From the NCBI GenBank assembly GCA_903831545.1, contig CAIKYI010000038.1, positions 1 through 6,776 on the forward strand: a stretch of DNA of 6,776 nt, read 5' to 3'. The first letter of the stretch is position 1. Every line of letters begins with the position of its first letter. This DNA is from an uncultured Methylobacter sp. (lineage in GTDB: Bacteria > Pseudomonadota > Gammaproteobacteria > Methylococcales > Methylomonadaceae). A program made the position numbers and the translations under genes. The notes under the pieces are model-generated. The model saw only the letters and a list, made by a program, of their open reading frames with translations, did not search any database and was not told the origin of the DNA. Of this stretch, positions 1 through 5,344 are shown piece by piece.

Positions 1-18
1 ACTTTTTCTTTATTTATC

Positions 19-63
19 GGGCATCCAGTCCGAGACTCCCGTCTTTAGGCTGCCCAATTTTTT
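19..63 (+). terminator. probable intrinsic terminator of a gene left of the window
   Basis: GGGCATCC (19-26) pairs with GGCTGCCC (48-55), giving seven Watson-Crick pairs with one T/C mismatch. An inner hairpin of AGAC (33-36) and GTCT (41-44) with a TCCC loop sits inside. The stem is followed after AA by six T residues (58-63). On the + strand this is a usual intrinsic terminator layout; on the - strand no T run follows, so the orientation is +. It would end a rightward transcript entering from outside the window and so insulate the mraZ promoter. The internal bulges are unusual for a plain terminator, so it could also be the 3' end of a structured RNA. Confidence 0.5.
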
Positions 64-212
64 GTTCGGGTGCTATCTTGCTTTAAATCCACAGACATCG
101 TTTCGCAACTTAAAATCTTCAGTTTTTTCGGCAGCACCTGTAAACCATTTCCCTTTAACTTCCAAATGAGCTGCATTTTTTTGACAGTTCGATAGGTAAG
201 GTCTTTTCTCAT
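45..212 (-). CDS. doubtful small hypothetical ORF (55 aa)
   Basis: An open frame runs on the - strand from ATG (212-210) to TAA (47-45). The predicted peptide is basic, with about ten lysines, starts MRKDLTYRTVKKMQ and ends TRTKNWAA. It has no signal peptide, membrane segment or family motif that I recognise. A second in-frame ATG lies at codon 13. Upstream on the - strand there is a perfect TATAAT at 251-246, which would start a transcript near 239, but no good -35 and no Shine-Dalgarno sequence before the ATG. The frame also overlaps an inverted repeat. An open frame of this size in AT-rich DNA can arise by chance, so I rate it unlikely to be a gene; a decayed gene remnant is another option. 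Confidence 0.13.
   Translation of the reverse strand: MRKDLTYRTVKKMQLIWKLKGNGLQVLPKKLKILSCETMSVDLKQDSTRTKNWAA
67..140. repeat. inverted repeat / candidate RNA stem
   Basis: CGGGTGCT (67-74) is complementary to AGCACCTG (133-140): eight pairs, one of them G-T. They enclose a 58-nt loop in which TTGC (78-81) and GCAA (105-108) could form a further short helix. It lies directly after the probable terminator, so the two may belong to one structured locus. No known riboswitch or RNA family was recognised. It overlaps the doubtful - strand ORF. The pairing is seen in the sequence; any function is unknown, and chance is possible for a helix of this length. Confidence 0.2.
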
Positions 213-335
213 AAAAATTAATTAACTTTCTGATAAAGAATGGGAATTATATTGTCATATTTCATGCATTTATATTGTATTTTTTTTGCGATGTAAGTCA
301 TTGTCGAAAAAGAAAGAACTTAAATCAAATCGTTC

Positions 336-364
336 TTGACTAGGAGTGCTTTGAAAACTATAGT
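336..364 (+). promoter_or_regulatory. sigma70-type promoter of the mraZ/dcw operon (Pmra)
   Basis: TTGACT (336-341) and TATAGT (359-364) are separated by exactly 17 bp, each matching five of six consensus bases. Transcription would start around 370-372, giving a leader of about 52 nt before the mraZ start codon. It is the best promoter in the window and sits where the main mra promoter is found in other gammaproteobacteria. The MraZ-type boxes begin inside the -10 element, which suggests repression by MraZ. Confidence 0.8.
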
Positions 365-397
365 GGTCATAAGTGGGAAAAAGTGGATAAAAAGGGT
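363..397 (+). promoter_or_regulatory. MraZ operator: GTGG boxes at 10-bp period
   Basis: Three direct repeats AGTGG occur at 362-366, 372-376 and 382-386, exactly 10 bp apart. A degenerate fourth copy, AAGGG, is in register at 392-396. Read as E. coli-style TGGGN boxes with 5-bp spacers they are TGGTC, TGGGA and TGGAT; read as the AAAGTG-type motif reported for mycoplasma MraZ, the A-rich 5' flanks also fit. One helical turn per repeat puts all boxes on one face of the DNA, suiting the ring-shaped MraZ oligomer. Box 1 overlaps the -10 element and box 2 follows the predicted start point, so binding should block transcription. Assignment to MraZ rests on motif and position. Confidence 0.8.
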
Positions 398-412
398 TTT
401 TTTTGGAAATAT

Positions 413-425
413 GGGGATAATCTTG
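413..425 (+). promoter_or_regulatory. ribosome binding site and TTG start of mraZ
   Basis: GGGGA (413-417) lies 5 nt before TTG (423-425). Starting there gives MFRG at the N-terminus, the highly conserved beginning of MraZ proteins. The in-frame ATG at 411 would add MGII in front of this and has only GGAA at a very short distance. The more distant in-frame TTG at 336 is the -35 element of the promoter and lies upstream of the predicted transcription start, so it cannot be used. Confidence 0.75.
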
Positions 426-890
426 TTTCGAGGCATCAGTTCAATCAATCTAGACGGCAAAGGACGTCTTGCAATTCCTACCCGTTATCGGGAAGAGTTA
501 CAGGATTGTTGTGAGTGTCAAATGGTTGTGACAGTCGCAGTCAATGAACGATGCGTTGGAGAGAATGGTTGTTTGTGGTTATATCCAATGCCTGAATGGG
601 AAAAGCTGGAGCAAACGATCAGCAAATTGCCCACTTTAAATAAAATGGCCGGCAAGTTAAGGCGGTTTGTTATTGGTAATGCATCCGAATGTGAAATGGA
701 TGGGCAGGGTCGCTTGTTGTTACCCGAAAAATTAAGAATATTTGCAGGCATAGACAAGAAAATTGTTTTGATTGGTCAGCTTAACAAGTTCGAGCTTTGG
801 AATGAAAATGCTTGGGCAGCAAAAGAAAATGAATGGATGGATGGCGATGATAATGAGGGCTTGGAAGATTTAGGCGCCTTGTCTTTTTAA
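423..890 (+). CDS. mraZ: transcriptional regulator MraZ
   Basis: MraZ is a DNA-binding regulator with tandem SpoVT/AbrB-like domains that represses its own promoter and the downstream dcw genes. From the TTG start the protein has 155 residues, close to the 152 of E. coli. The first AbrB-like repeat holds the DxxxR motif at D11-R15 (DGKGR), followed by LAIPTRYREEL. The second holds D93-R97 (DGQGR) and LLLPEKLR. The conserved blocks YPMPEWE (54-60) and VGQ-like LIGQLNKFELW (116-126) are present. The segment at about 41-50 is longer than in E. coli MraZ by roughly six residues and, with C29, C30, C32, C44 and C50, is cysteine-rich. It is the first gene of the operon, 16 nt before rsmH, and the 10-bp-spaced GTGG boxes just upstream are its probable target. 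Identity is secure; the start codon is slightly less so. Confidence 0.95.
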   Translation: MFRGISSINLDGKGRLAIPTRYREELQDCCECQMVVTVAVNERCVGENGCLWLYPMPEWEKLEQTISKLPTLNKMAGKLRRFVIGNASECEMDGQGRLLLPEKLRIFAGIDKKIVLIGQLNKFELWNENAWAAKENEWMDGDDNEGLEDLGALSF

Positions 891-893
891 TGC

Positions 894-898
894 GGGAG
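894..898 (+). promoter_or_regulatory. ribosome binding site choosing the rsmH start
   Basis: GGGAG (894-898) is 8 nt before ATG at 907. The in-frame TTG at 901 would leave only 2 nt and add just two residues, so ATG 907 is the preferred start. Confidence 0.7.
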
Positions 899-906
899 AT
901 TTGTTA

Positions 907-1833
907 ATGGAACATTTACCCGTTATGTTTGCGGAAGCTTTACAGCAGTTGGTTATTTATAAATCAGGTATTTATCTGGATTGTACTTTCGGCCGGGGTG
1001 GGCATAGTAAGGGAATTTTAGATCAATTAGGGCCAGAAGGCAGGTTGCTAGCTTTTGACCGGGATCTGGAGGCAATCAACTCTGATTATGCGCAGGCCAT
1101 GCTTGAGGATCAAAGGTTTACGTTAATACACACACCTTTTTCGGGCCTGGAAAATATAGTGGCACGGGAAGGATTGACGGGGCAAATTGATGGGGTTCTC
1201 ATGGATCTTGGTGTCTCGTCGCCTCAGTTGGATAATCCGGACAGGGGCTTTAGCTTTTTACGTGACGGTCCTCTGGATATGAGAATGGATGGCAATTCTG
1301 GTGTTACCGCTGAACAGTGGCTTGCCAGTGTTGATGAAAAAGATTTGGTTAAAGTTTTATTTGAATACGGTGAAGAGCGCTTTGCGCGTCGCATAGCACA
1401 TGCAATTATCCAAAAAAGGGTTGAATCGCCAATTACAACTACTAGAGCGTTGGCAAAATTAATTGAAGAAGCAGTGCCGATAAAAGATAAATATAAGCAT
1501 CCGGCAACTCGTAGTTTTCAGGCAATTCGAATTGAAATAAATAGCGAATTGGATGAGTTAAAGTCTGCTTTACAAAAGTCCGCGCGAATTTTAAAGCCAA
1601 GTGGGCGATTGGTGGTTATTTCATTTCATTCATTGGAAGACCGGATCGTTAAACGCTTTATCAGAGCTGAATCGGGTGCCAAATATAATCCGGGCAAATT
1701 ACCTATTAAAGAAATAGATATAACCAAGGGCATTTTGAAAAAAATGGGTAAAGCTTTGAAAGCAGAGCGGCAGGAACTTGCTCAAAATCCAAGGGCGCGA
1801 AGTGCAATCATGCGAGTGGCCGAGAGGGTTTAA
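907..1833 (+). CDS. rsmH: 16S rRNA (cytosine(1402)-N(4))-methyltransferase RsmH (MraW)
   Basis: RsmH uses S-adenosylmethionine to methylate N4 of C1402 in the decoding centre of 16S rRNA within the small subunit, fine-tuning initiation fidelity. The 308-residue product is close to E. coli RsmH (313). The SAM-binding motif is seen at 25-34 (DCTFGRGGHS) with DRD at 51-53 after the second strand. Further family blocks are MDLGVSSPQLD (99-109), GPLDMRMD (121-128), HPATRSFQAIRIEIN (198-212), SFHSLEDRIVKRF (239-251) and NPRARSAIMRVAE (294-306). The region between about 105 and 210 corresponds to the helical substrate-recognition insert of the family. The gene lies 16 nt after mraZ, and its stop TAA is followed at once by the GTG of ftsL. 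The segment AGAGGG (1823-1828) near its 3' end doubles as the ftsL ribosome binding site. No key motif is missing. Confidence 0.97.
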   Translation: MEHLPVMFAEALQQLVIYKSGIYLDCTFGRGGHSKGILDQLGPEGRLLAFDRDLEAINSDYAQAMLEDQRFTLIHTPFSGLENIVAREGLTGQIDGVLMDLGVSSPQLDNPDRGFSFLRDGPLDMRMDGNSGVTAEQWLASVDEKDLVKVLFEYGEERFARRIAHAIIQKRVESPITTTRALAKLIEEAVPIKDKYKHPATRSFQAIRIEINSELDELKSALQKSARILKPSGRLVVISFHSLEDRIVKRFIRAESGAKYNPGKLPIKEIDITKGILKKMGKALKAERQELAQNPRARSAIMRVAERV

Positions 1834-2106
1834 GTGGTAGCAAGTCGCTATATAGGTTTTGGCTTTCTGATATTGGTGATGTTGATTTCCGCTCTTGGCG
1901 TGATTTACAGCAAATATCAATCACGCGTTATTTTTAGCGAGATCCAAAAACAGGAAAGAGTACTGGATCAGATTGAGGTAGAGTGGGGGCAATTGCAATT
2001 GGAGTTGACAACCTTGGCTGAACAGAATCGGGTAGAGCAAGTTGCAAAGGAGCAATTGAAGTTGGTTATGCCGTTACGTGAAAAAATTGTTTATATAAAA
2101 CCATAA
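1834..2106 (+). CDS. ftsL: cell division protein FtsL
   Basis: FtsL is a bitopic inner-membrane protein that joins FtsB and FtsQ in the divisome and helps activate the FtsW-FtsI septal synthase. The 90-residue product begins at GTG directly after the rsmH stop, with AGAGGG (1823-1828) spaced 5 nt. It has about five cytoplasmic residues, one membrane segment at about 6-25 (rich in I, L, V, F, G) and a periplasmic region from about 28 to 70 with heptad-like hydrophobic spacing (I37, V43, I47, W51, L54, L58, L61), as expected for the FtsL-FtsB coiled coil. It ends in a short conserved-looking tail with REKIVYI. E. coli FtsL has 121 residues and a longer cytoplasmic tail; shorter forms like this are common in other gammaproteobacteria. 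Sequence conservation in this family is low, so the call leans on topology, size and position between rsmH and ftsI, which together are decisive. Confidence 0.93.
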   Translation: MVASRYIGFGFLILVMLISALGVIYSKYQSRVIFSEIQKQERVLDQIEVEWGQLQLELTTLAEQNRVEQVAKEQLKLVMPLREKIVYIKP

Positions 2107-3834
2107 ATGATACATTTTCAAGGCAGAAAAAAGCCAACTAAGCCGGTAAGCAATTTATCGATTCGAAGAAACATCGTTGTTATTTTTATGATGGCTTGTA
2201 TGACGGTTCTGGTTGGACGAGCGGTCGATTTGCAAGTGCTGCATAAGCAGTTTCTTAAAGATCAGGGCGATATGAGGCATGTCAGCGATGTGTCGGTGTC
2301 AGCTTACAGAGGCATGATAAAAGATAGAAATGGTGCGCCGCTTGCAATCAGTACACCTGTTGAGTCCATTTGGATGAATCCTCGGGAGATTGAAGCCGGA
2401 AAAGAAAATGAGCTCGGGCAAGTCGAAAAAATTTTAAATTTGCCTAAAGGCAAAGTCATTGAGCTTGTTAATGTAGATGCACATAGGCAGTTTGCTTATA
2501 TTGCCCGGCAGATTAGCCCTGTAGTTGCAGATCAAGTCAAAGGATTGAAGCTTGCGGGCATATATTTTGAACGCGAGTTCAAGCGTTTTTACCCAGCTGG
2601 AGAGGTTTCGGCGCATTTGGTTGGATTTACCAACATTGATGACATCGGACAGGCCGGATTGGAGTCGGGATATGAAAAATCATTAAAAGGAACGCCAGGC
2701 AGCAAGCGGGTTATCAGGGATGGGCAGCGTCGAATTATCGAAGACGTTGAAGATATAAAAGAACCGGTTGCCGGTAAAAATCTGGATTTAAGTATTGATC
2801 AACGCATTCAGTACTTGGCCTATAGGGAATTACAGTTGGCAGTCAACCTAAACAAGGCAAAATCTGCAGCGTTAGTGGTATTGGATGCAAAAAGCGGTGA
2901 AATTCTGGCGGCAGTAAATCAGCCGTCCTTTAATCCAAATACCAGAAAGAGTTTAAAAGAAAGTCTTTATAGAAATAGATCTTTGACTGATGTATTCGAG
3001 CCTGGGTCAACAGTTAAGCCATTTGTGGTTGCTGCCGCCTTGGAGGGTGGCTACGTAAAGGCAAATGAGATTTTTGAAACCCACGGATTTTATCAGGTGG
3101 GAAGTCATGTGGTTAAGGATGTACATAATTATGGAGCACTGGATTTGACAGGAGTGTTGAAAAAATCCAGTAATGTTGCCGTAAGTCAGATGGCCTTGAG
3201 AATGCCGCCCGAATATTTTTGGGGTATTTACAATAAGCTTGGCTTTGGTGTGTCGGCTGGCTCAGGCTTCCCTGGAGAAGCTAGCGGAACATTGCTTGAT
3301 TACCCGAGCTGGCATGAATTTGACAGAGCGACCTTGTCGTTTGGTTATGGCGTGAGTACATCGGCATTACAGTTGGCAAGAGCCTATACGGCATTGGCAG
3401 ATGACGGAATTTTACATTCGGTTAGTTTACTAAAACGGGACGAAGATCTTGATCAGCAGAGGGTGTTTTCAGCCAAGACAGCAAAGAGAGTCAGGGCCAT
3501 GCTTGAAACTGTGCTTATGAAAGATGGTACTGCTTACGAAGCCAGGGTAGACGGTTACAGTGCTGCCGGAAAAACGGGGACAGTAAAAAAAGCGGGTGCT
3601 GGTGGATATGTTGAGAAAAGTTATTTTTCTGTTTTCGCAGGAATGGCACCGGCAACTAATCCGCGTTTAATTATTGTAGTTATGGTTGATGAACCTTCTG
3701 CTGGGCAATATTACGGTGGGATAGTTTCGGCACCGGTGTTTTCGAAAGTAATGGCGGGGGCTTTAAGAGTGTTGGAGGTTGCCCCGGATCAACAGGATAA
3801 CATGCCAATTCTACTGACACGGCAAGGATCATAA
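2107..3834 (+). CDS. ftsI: peptidoglycan D,D-transpeptidase FtsI (penicillin-binding protein 3)
   Basis: FtsI is the class B penicillin-binding protein that cross-links septal peptidoglycan, acting in the periplasm with the glycosyltransferase FtsW; it is a beta-lactam target. The 575-residue protein (588 in E. coli) has a short basic cytoplasmic tail, a membrane anchor at about 22-40, and a pedestal domain starting with the typical RGMIKDRNG block (68-76). The transpeptidase domain runs from about 225 to 555. Its active-site motifs are complete: STVK with nucleophile S301 and K304, SSN at 354-356, and KTG at 489-491. The ATG follows the ftsL TAA with no gap and no clear Shine-Dalgarno sequence is seen, so translation is probably coupled to ftsL. 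The stop is 4 nt before murE. Position after ftsL and before murE separates it from the elongation enzyme PBP2. Confidence 0.97.
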   Translation: MIHFQGRKKPTKPVSNLSIRRNIVVIFMMACMTVLVGRAVDLQVLHKQFLKDQGDMRHVSDVSVSAYRGMIKDRNGAPLAISTPVESIWMNPREIEAGKENELGQVEKILNLPKGKVIELVNVDAHRQFAYIARQISPVVADQVKGLKLAGIYFEREFKRFYPAGEVSAHLVGFTNIDDIGQAGLESGYEKSLKGTPGSKRVIRDGQRRIIEDVEDIKEPVAGKNLDLSIDQRIQYLAYRELQLAVNLNKAKSAALVVLDAKSGEILAAVNQPSFNPNTRKSLKESLYRNRSLTDVFEPGSTVKPFVVAAALEGGYVKANEIFETHGFYQVGSHVVKDVHNYGALDLTGVLKKSSNVAVSQMALRMPPEYFWGIYNKLGFGVSAGSGFPGEASGTLLDYPSWHEFDRATLSFGYGVSTSALQLARAYTALADDGILHSVSLLKRDEDLDQQRVFSAKTAKRVRAMLETVLMKDGTAYEARVDGYSAAGKTGTVKKAGAGGYVEKSYFSVFAGMAPATNPRLIIVVMVDEPSAGQYYGGIVSAPVFSKVMAGALRVLEVAPDQQDNMPILLTRQGS

Positions 3835-3838
3835 GTCG

Positions 3839-5344
3839 ATGGCTTCAGGAGTGGCCATAAAGCTGAAGGATTTATTAAGCGGGCTGGCATCAGTCACGGA
3901 GACAGGTGGCATAACGATTACGGGCATGTCTTTGGATAGTCGGGCAGTAGTTCCCGGCGATGTCTTTATTGCGTTGGCAGGAGCTAAGCAACATGGGTTG
4001 GAACATTTACAACAGGCTATTGATAAAGGAGCCAGTGTAATAGTTTTTGACACTGCCGGTAATGGGCAGCAGTGGCTTAAGAAGGTTAGGGGGGAATCTG
4101 CCCTGCCAATCCCGGTAATCGGAGTTGAAAATCTGGGCTTGAAATTGGGTGAGTTGGCGGCGCGTTATTTTGCAGAGCCCTCACACTTTATGACTGTTAT
4201 AGGTATTACCGGCACAAATGGCAAAACCTCATGTAGTCAGTTTTTAAGCCAAGTTCTAGATGACTGCGGAATTATAGGGACGCTTGGTTGGGGGCAGTGG
4301 GGTAAGCTCCTTAAGACTGAAAATACCACGCCAGATGCATTGGCCGTACAGAAAATATTGGCAGAATTGCTAATTAAAAAAATAAACACCGTTGCGATGG
4401 AAGTTTCTTCTCATGGTTTGGAGCAAGGTCGGGTTAACGGGGTCTGCTTTAAAGGTGCGGTATATACCAATATTAGTCGCGACCATTTGGATTATCACGG
4501 CACTATGGAGTCTTATGTAAAGGCCAAGCTGGCGTTATTGGCTACACCGGGATTGGCTTTCGCGGTAGTTAATCTGGATGATCAGTATAGCGGGCAAATT
4601 ATTTCCGCCGTGCCCAAATCCGTAAAACTATGGAAATTTAGCGCAAAGGAAAAAATAGCAGACTCGGGCGAGTGCGTTAATGCGCTTAATATCCTGCATA
4701 AAGTTGATGGCATTGAGTTTGATGTGCGTTGGGTTAATCAGCTTAAACGTATAAGTGTGCCTCTTTACGGCGATTTTAATGTTGAAAATGTCCTTACAGT
4801 TTTGACAGTTATGTTGGCTTTAGGGATTTCATTGGACGAAGCAGTTACCAGACTTGGCCATATAAAACCGGTTGATGGCCGGATGGAACGCTTTGGAAGT
4901 GAGTCTGAGCCATTAATTTTTGTAGATTATGCGCATACTCCGGATGCCCTAGAAAAGGTTTTATCCAGTGTTCGCAAGCATTGCAAACAGGCGTTATGGG
5001 TAATATTTGGTTGCGGTGGCAATAGAGATCCCGGTAAACGTCCGCAAATGGGAAAAATAGCAGAGCAGTGGGCTGATCATGTGGTGATTACCGATGATAA
5101 CCCACGTTACGAAAGCGGATTGGATATAGTGAATGATATTTTGGCCGGATCCAAGTCTGCAAAAGTAGAAGTTATTCAAAACAGAGAGCTGGCAATACAA
5201 AAAGTGGTAGCAACTGCGGCAATAAATGATTGCATTGTAATTGCGGGAAAAGGCCATGAGCAGTATCAGGAAAGCAATGGCGTTTATACCTATTTTAGTG
5301 ACAGACAGGCTGTGATAGAGGCTTTGCAAAGGCGAAATGTATGA
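3839..5344 (+). CDS. murE: UDP-MurNAc-L-Ala-D-Glu:meso-DAP ligase MurE
   Basis: MurE is the cytoplasmic ATP-dependent ligase that adds the third residue of the peptidoglycan stem peptide. The 501-residue protein (495 in E. coli) shows the three Mur-ligase domains: an N-terminal UDP-binding domain with MSLDSRAVVPGDVF (30-43), a central ATPase domain with the P-loop GTNGKT (125-130) and TNISRDHLDYHG (210-221), and a C-terminal domain with VDYAHTPD (362-369). K230, in YVKAK, aligns by eye with the carbamylated lysine of E. coli MurE. DNPR at 420-423 is the signature of meso-DAP-specific enzymes, in contrast to the lysine-adding ones, so the substrate is predicted to be meso-DAP. The ATG at 3839 has AAGGA (3824-3828) 10 nt upstream; a GTG 12 nt downstream is a less likely start. 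The gene overlaps murF by 4 nt (ATGA), indicating coupled translation. Confidence 0.97.
   Translation: MASGVAIKLKDLLSGLASVTETGGITITGMSLDSRAVVPGDVFIALAGAKQHGLEHLQQAIDKGASVIVFDTAGNGQQWLKKVRGESALPIPVIGVENLGLKLGELAARYFAEPSHFMTVIGITGTNGKTSCSQFLSQVLDDCGIIGTLGWGQWGKLLKTENTTPDALAVQKILAELLIKKINTVAMEVSSHGLEQGRVNGVCFKGAVYTNISRDHLDYHGTMESYVKAKLALLATPGLAFAVVNLDDQYSGQIISAVPKSVKLWKFSAKEKIADSGECVNALNILHKVDGIEFDVRWVNQLKRISVPLYGDFNVENVLTVLTVMLALGISLDEAVTRLGHIKPVDGRMERFGSESEPLIFVDYAHTPDALEKVLSSVRKHCKQALWVIFGCGGNRDPGKRPQMGKIAEQWADHVVITDDNPRYESGLDIVNDILAGSKSAKVEVIQNRELAIQKVVATAAINDCIVIAGKGHEQYQESNGVYTYFSDRQAVIEALQRRNV

Larger units (their letters stand above)
1..335. other. intergenic region upstream of the dcw cluster
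   Basis: This stretch has no convincing gene. Left part (about 1-140): two inverted repeats, the first followed by a T run (separate entries). Middle (about 45-212): a doubtful short - strand ORF. Right part (about 205-335): very AT-rich DNA with scattered promoter-like words, including TTGTCA at 252-257 spaced 17 bp from TTGTAT at 275-280 on the + strand, and a perfect TATAAT on the - strand at 251-246 without a recognisable -35. An inverted repeat AAGAAC (314-319) / GTTCTT (332-337) sits at the edge of the mraZ promoter. I looked for rnpB, which borders mraZ in some gammaproteobacteria, and for tRNA; neither is recognisable. Confidence 0.6.

Noticed and set aside
181..212. Perfect TTGACA (181-186) as a -35 element
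   Set aside because: No acceptable -10 hexamer exists at 16-18 bp spacing; the bases there are C/T only.
252..280. TTGTCA / TTGTAT as a second mraZ promoter
   Set aside because: Spacing is 17 bp, but the -10 is poor, the DNA is AT-rich enough for chance matches, and the promoter at 336-364 is much better.
1..335. Possible rnpB (RNase P RNA) or other known RNA upstream of mraZ
   Set aside because: rnpB lies near mraZ in some gammaproteobacteria, but none of its conserved segments is recognisable on either strand. A faint cobalamin-riboswitch-like word on the - strand (GGTGCTGCC) lacks the other conserved boxes.
389..404. A5-G3-T8 tract in the leader as an attenuator or terminator
   Set aside because: The only stem is five A-T pairs closing a 3-nt loop, too weak to terminate; G3 belongs to the degenerate fourth operator box.
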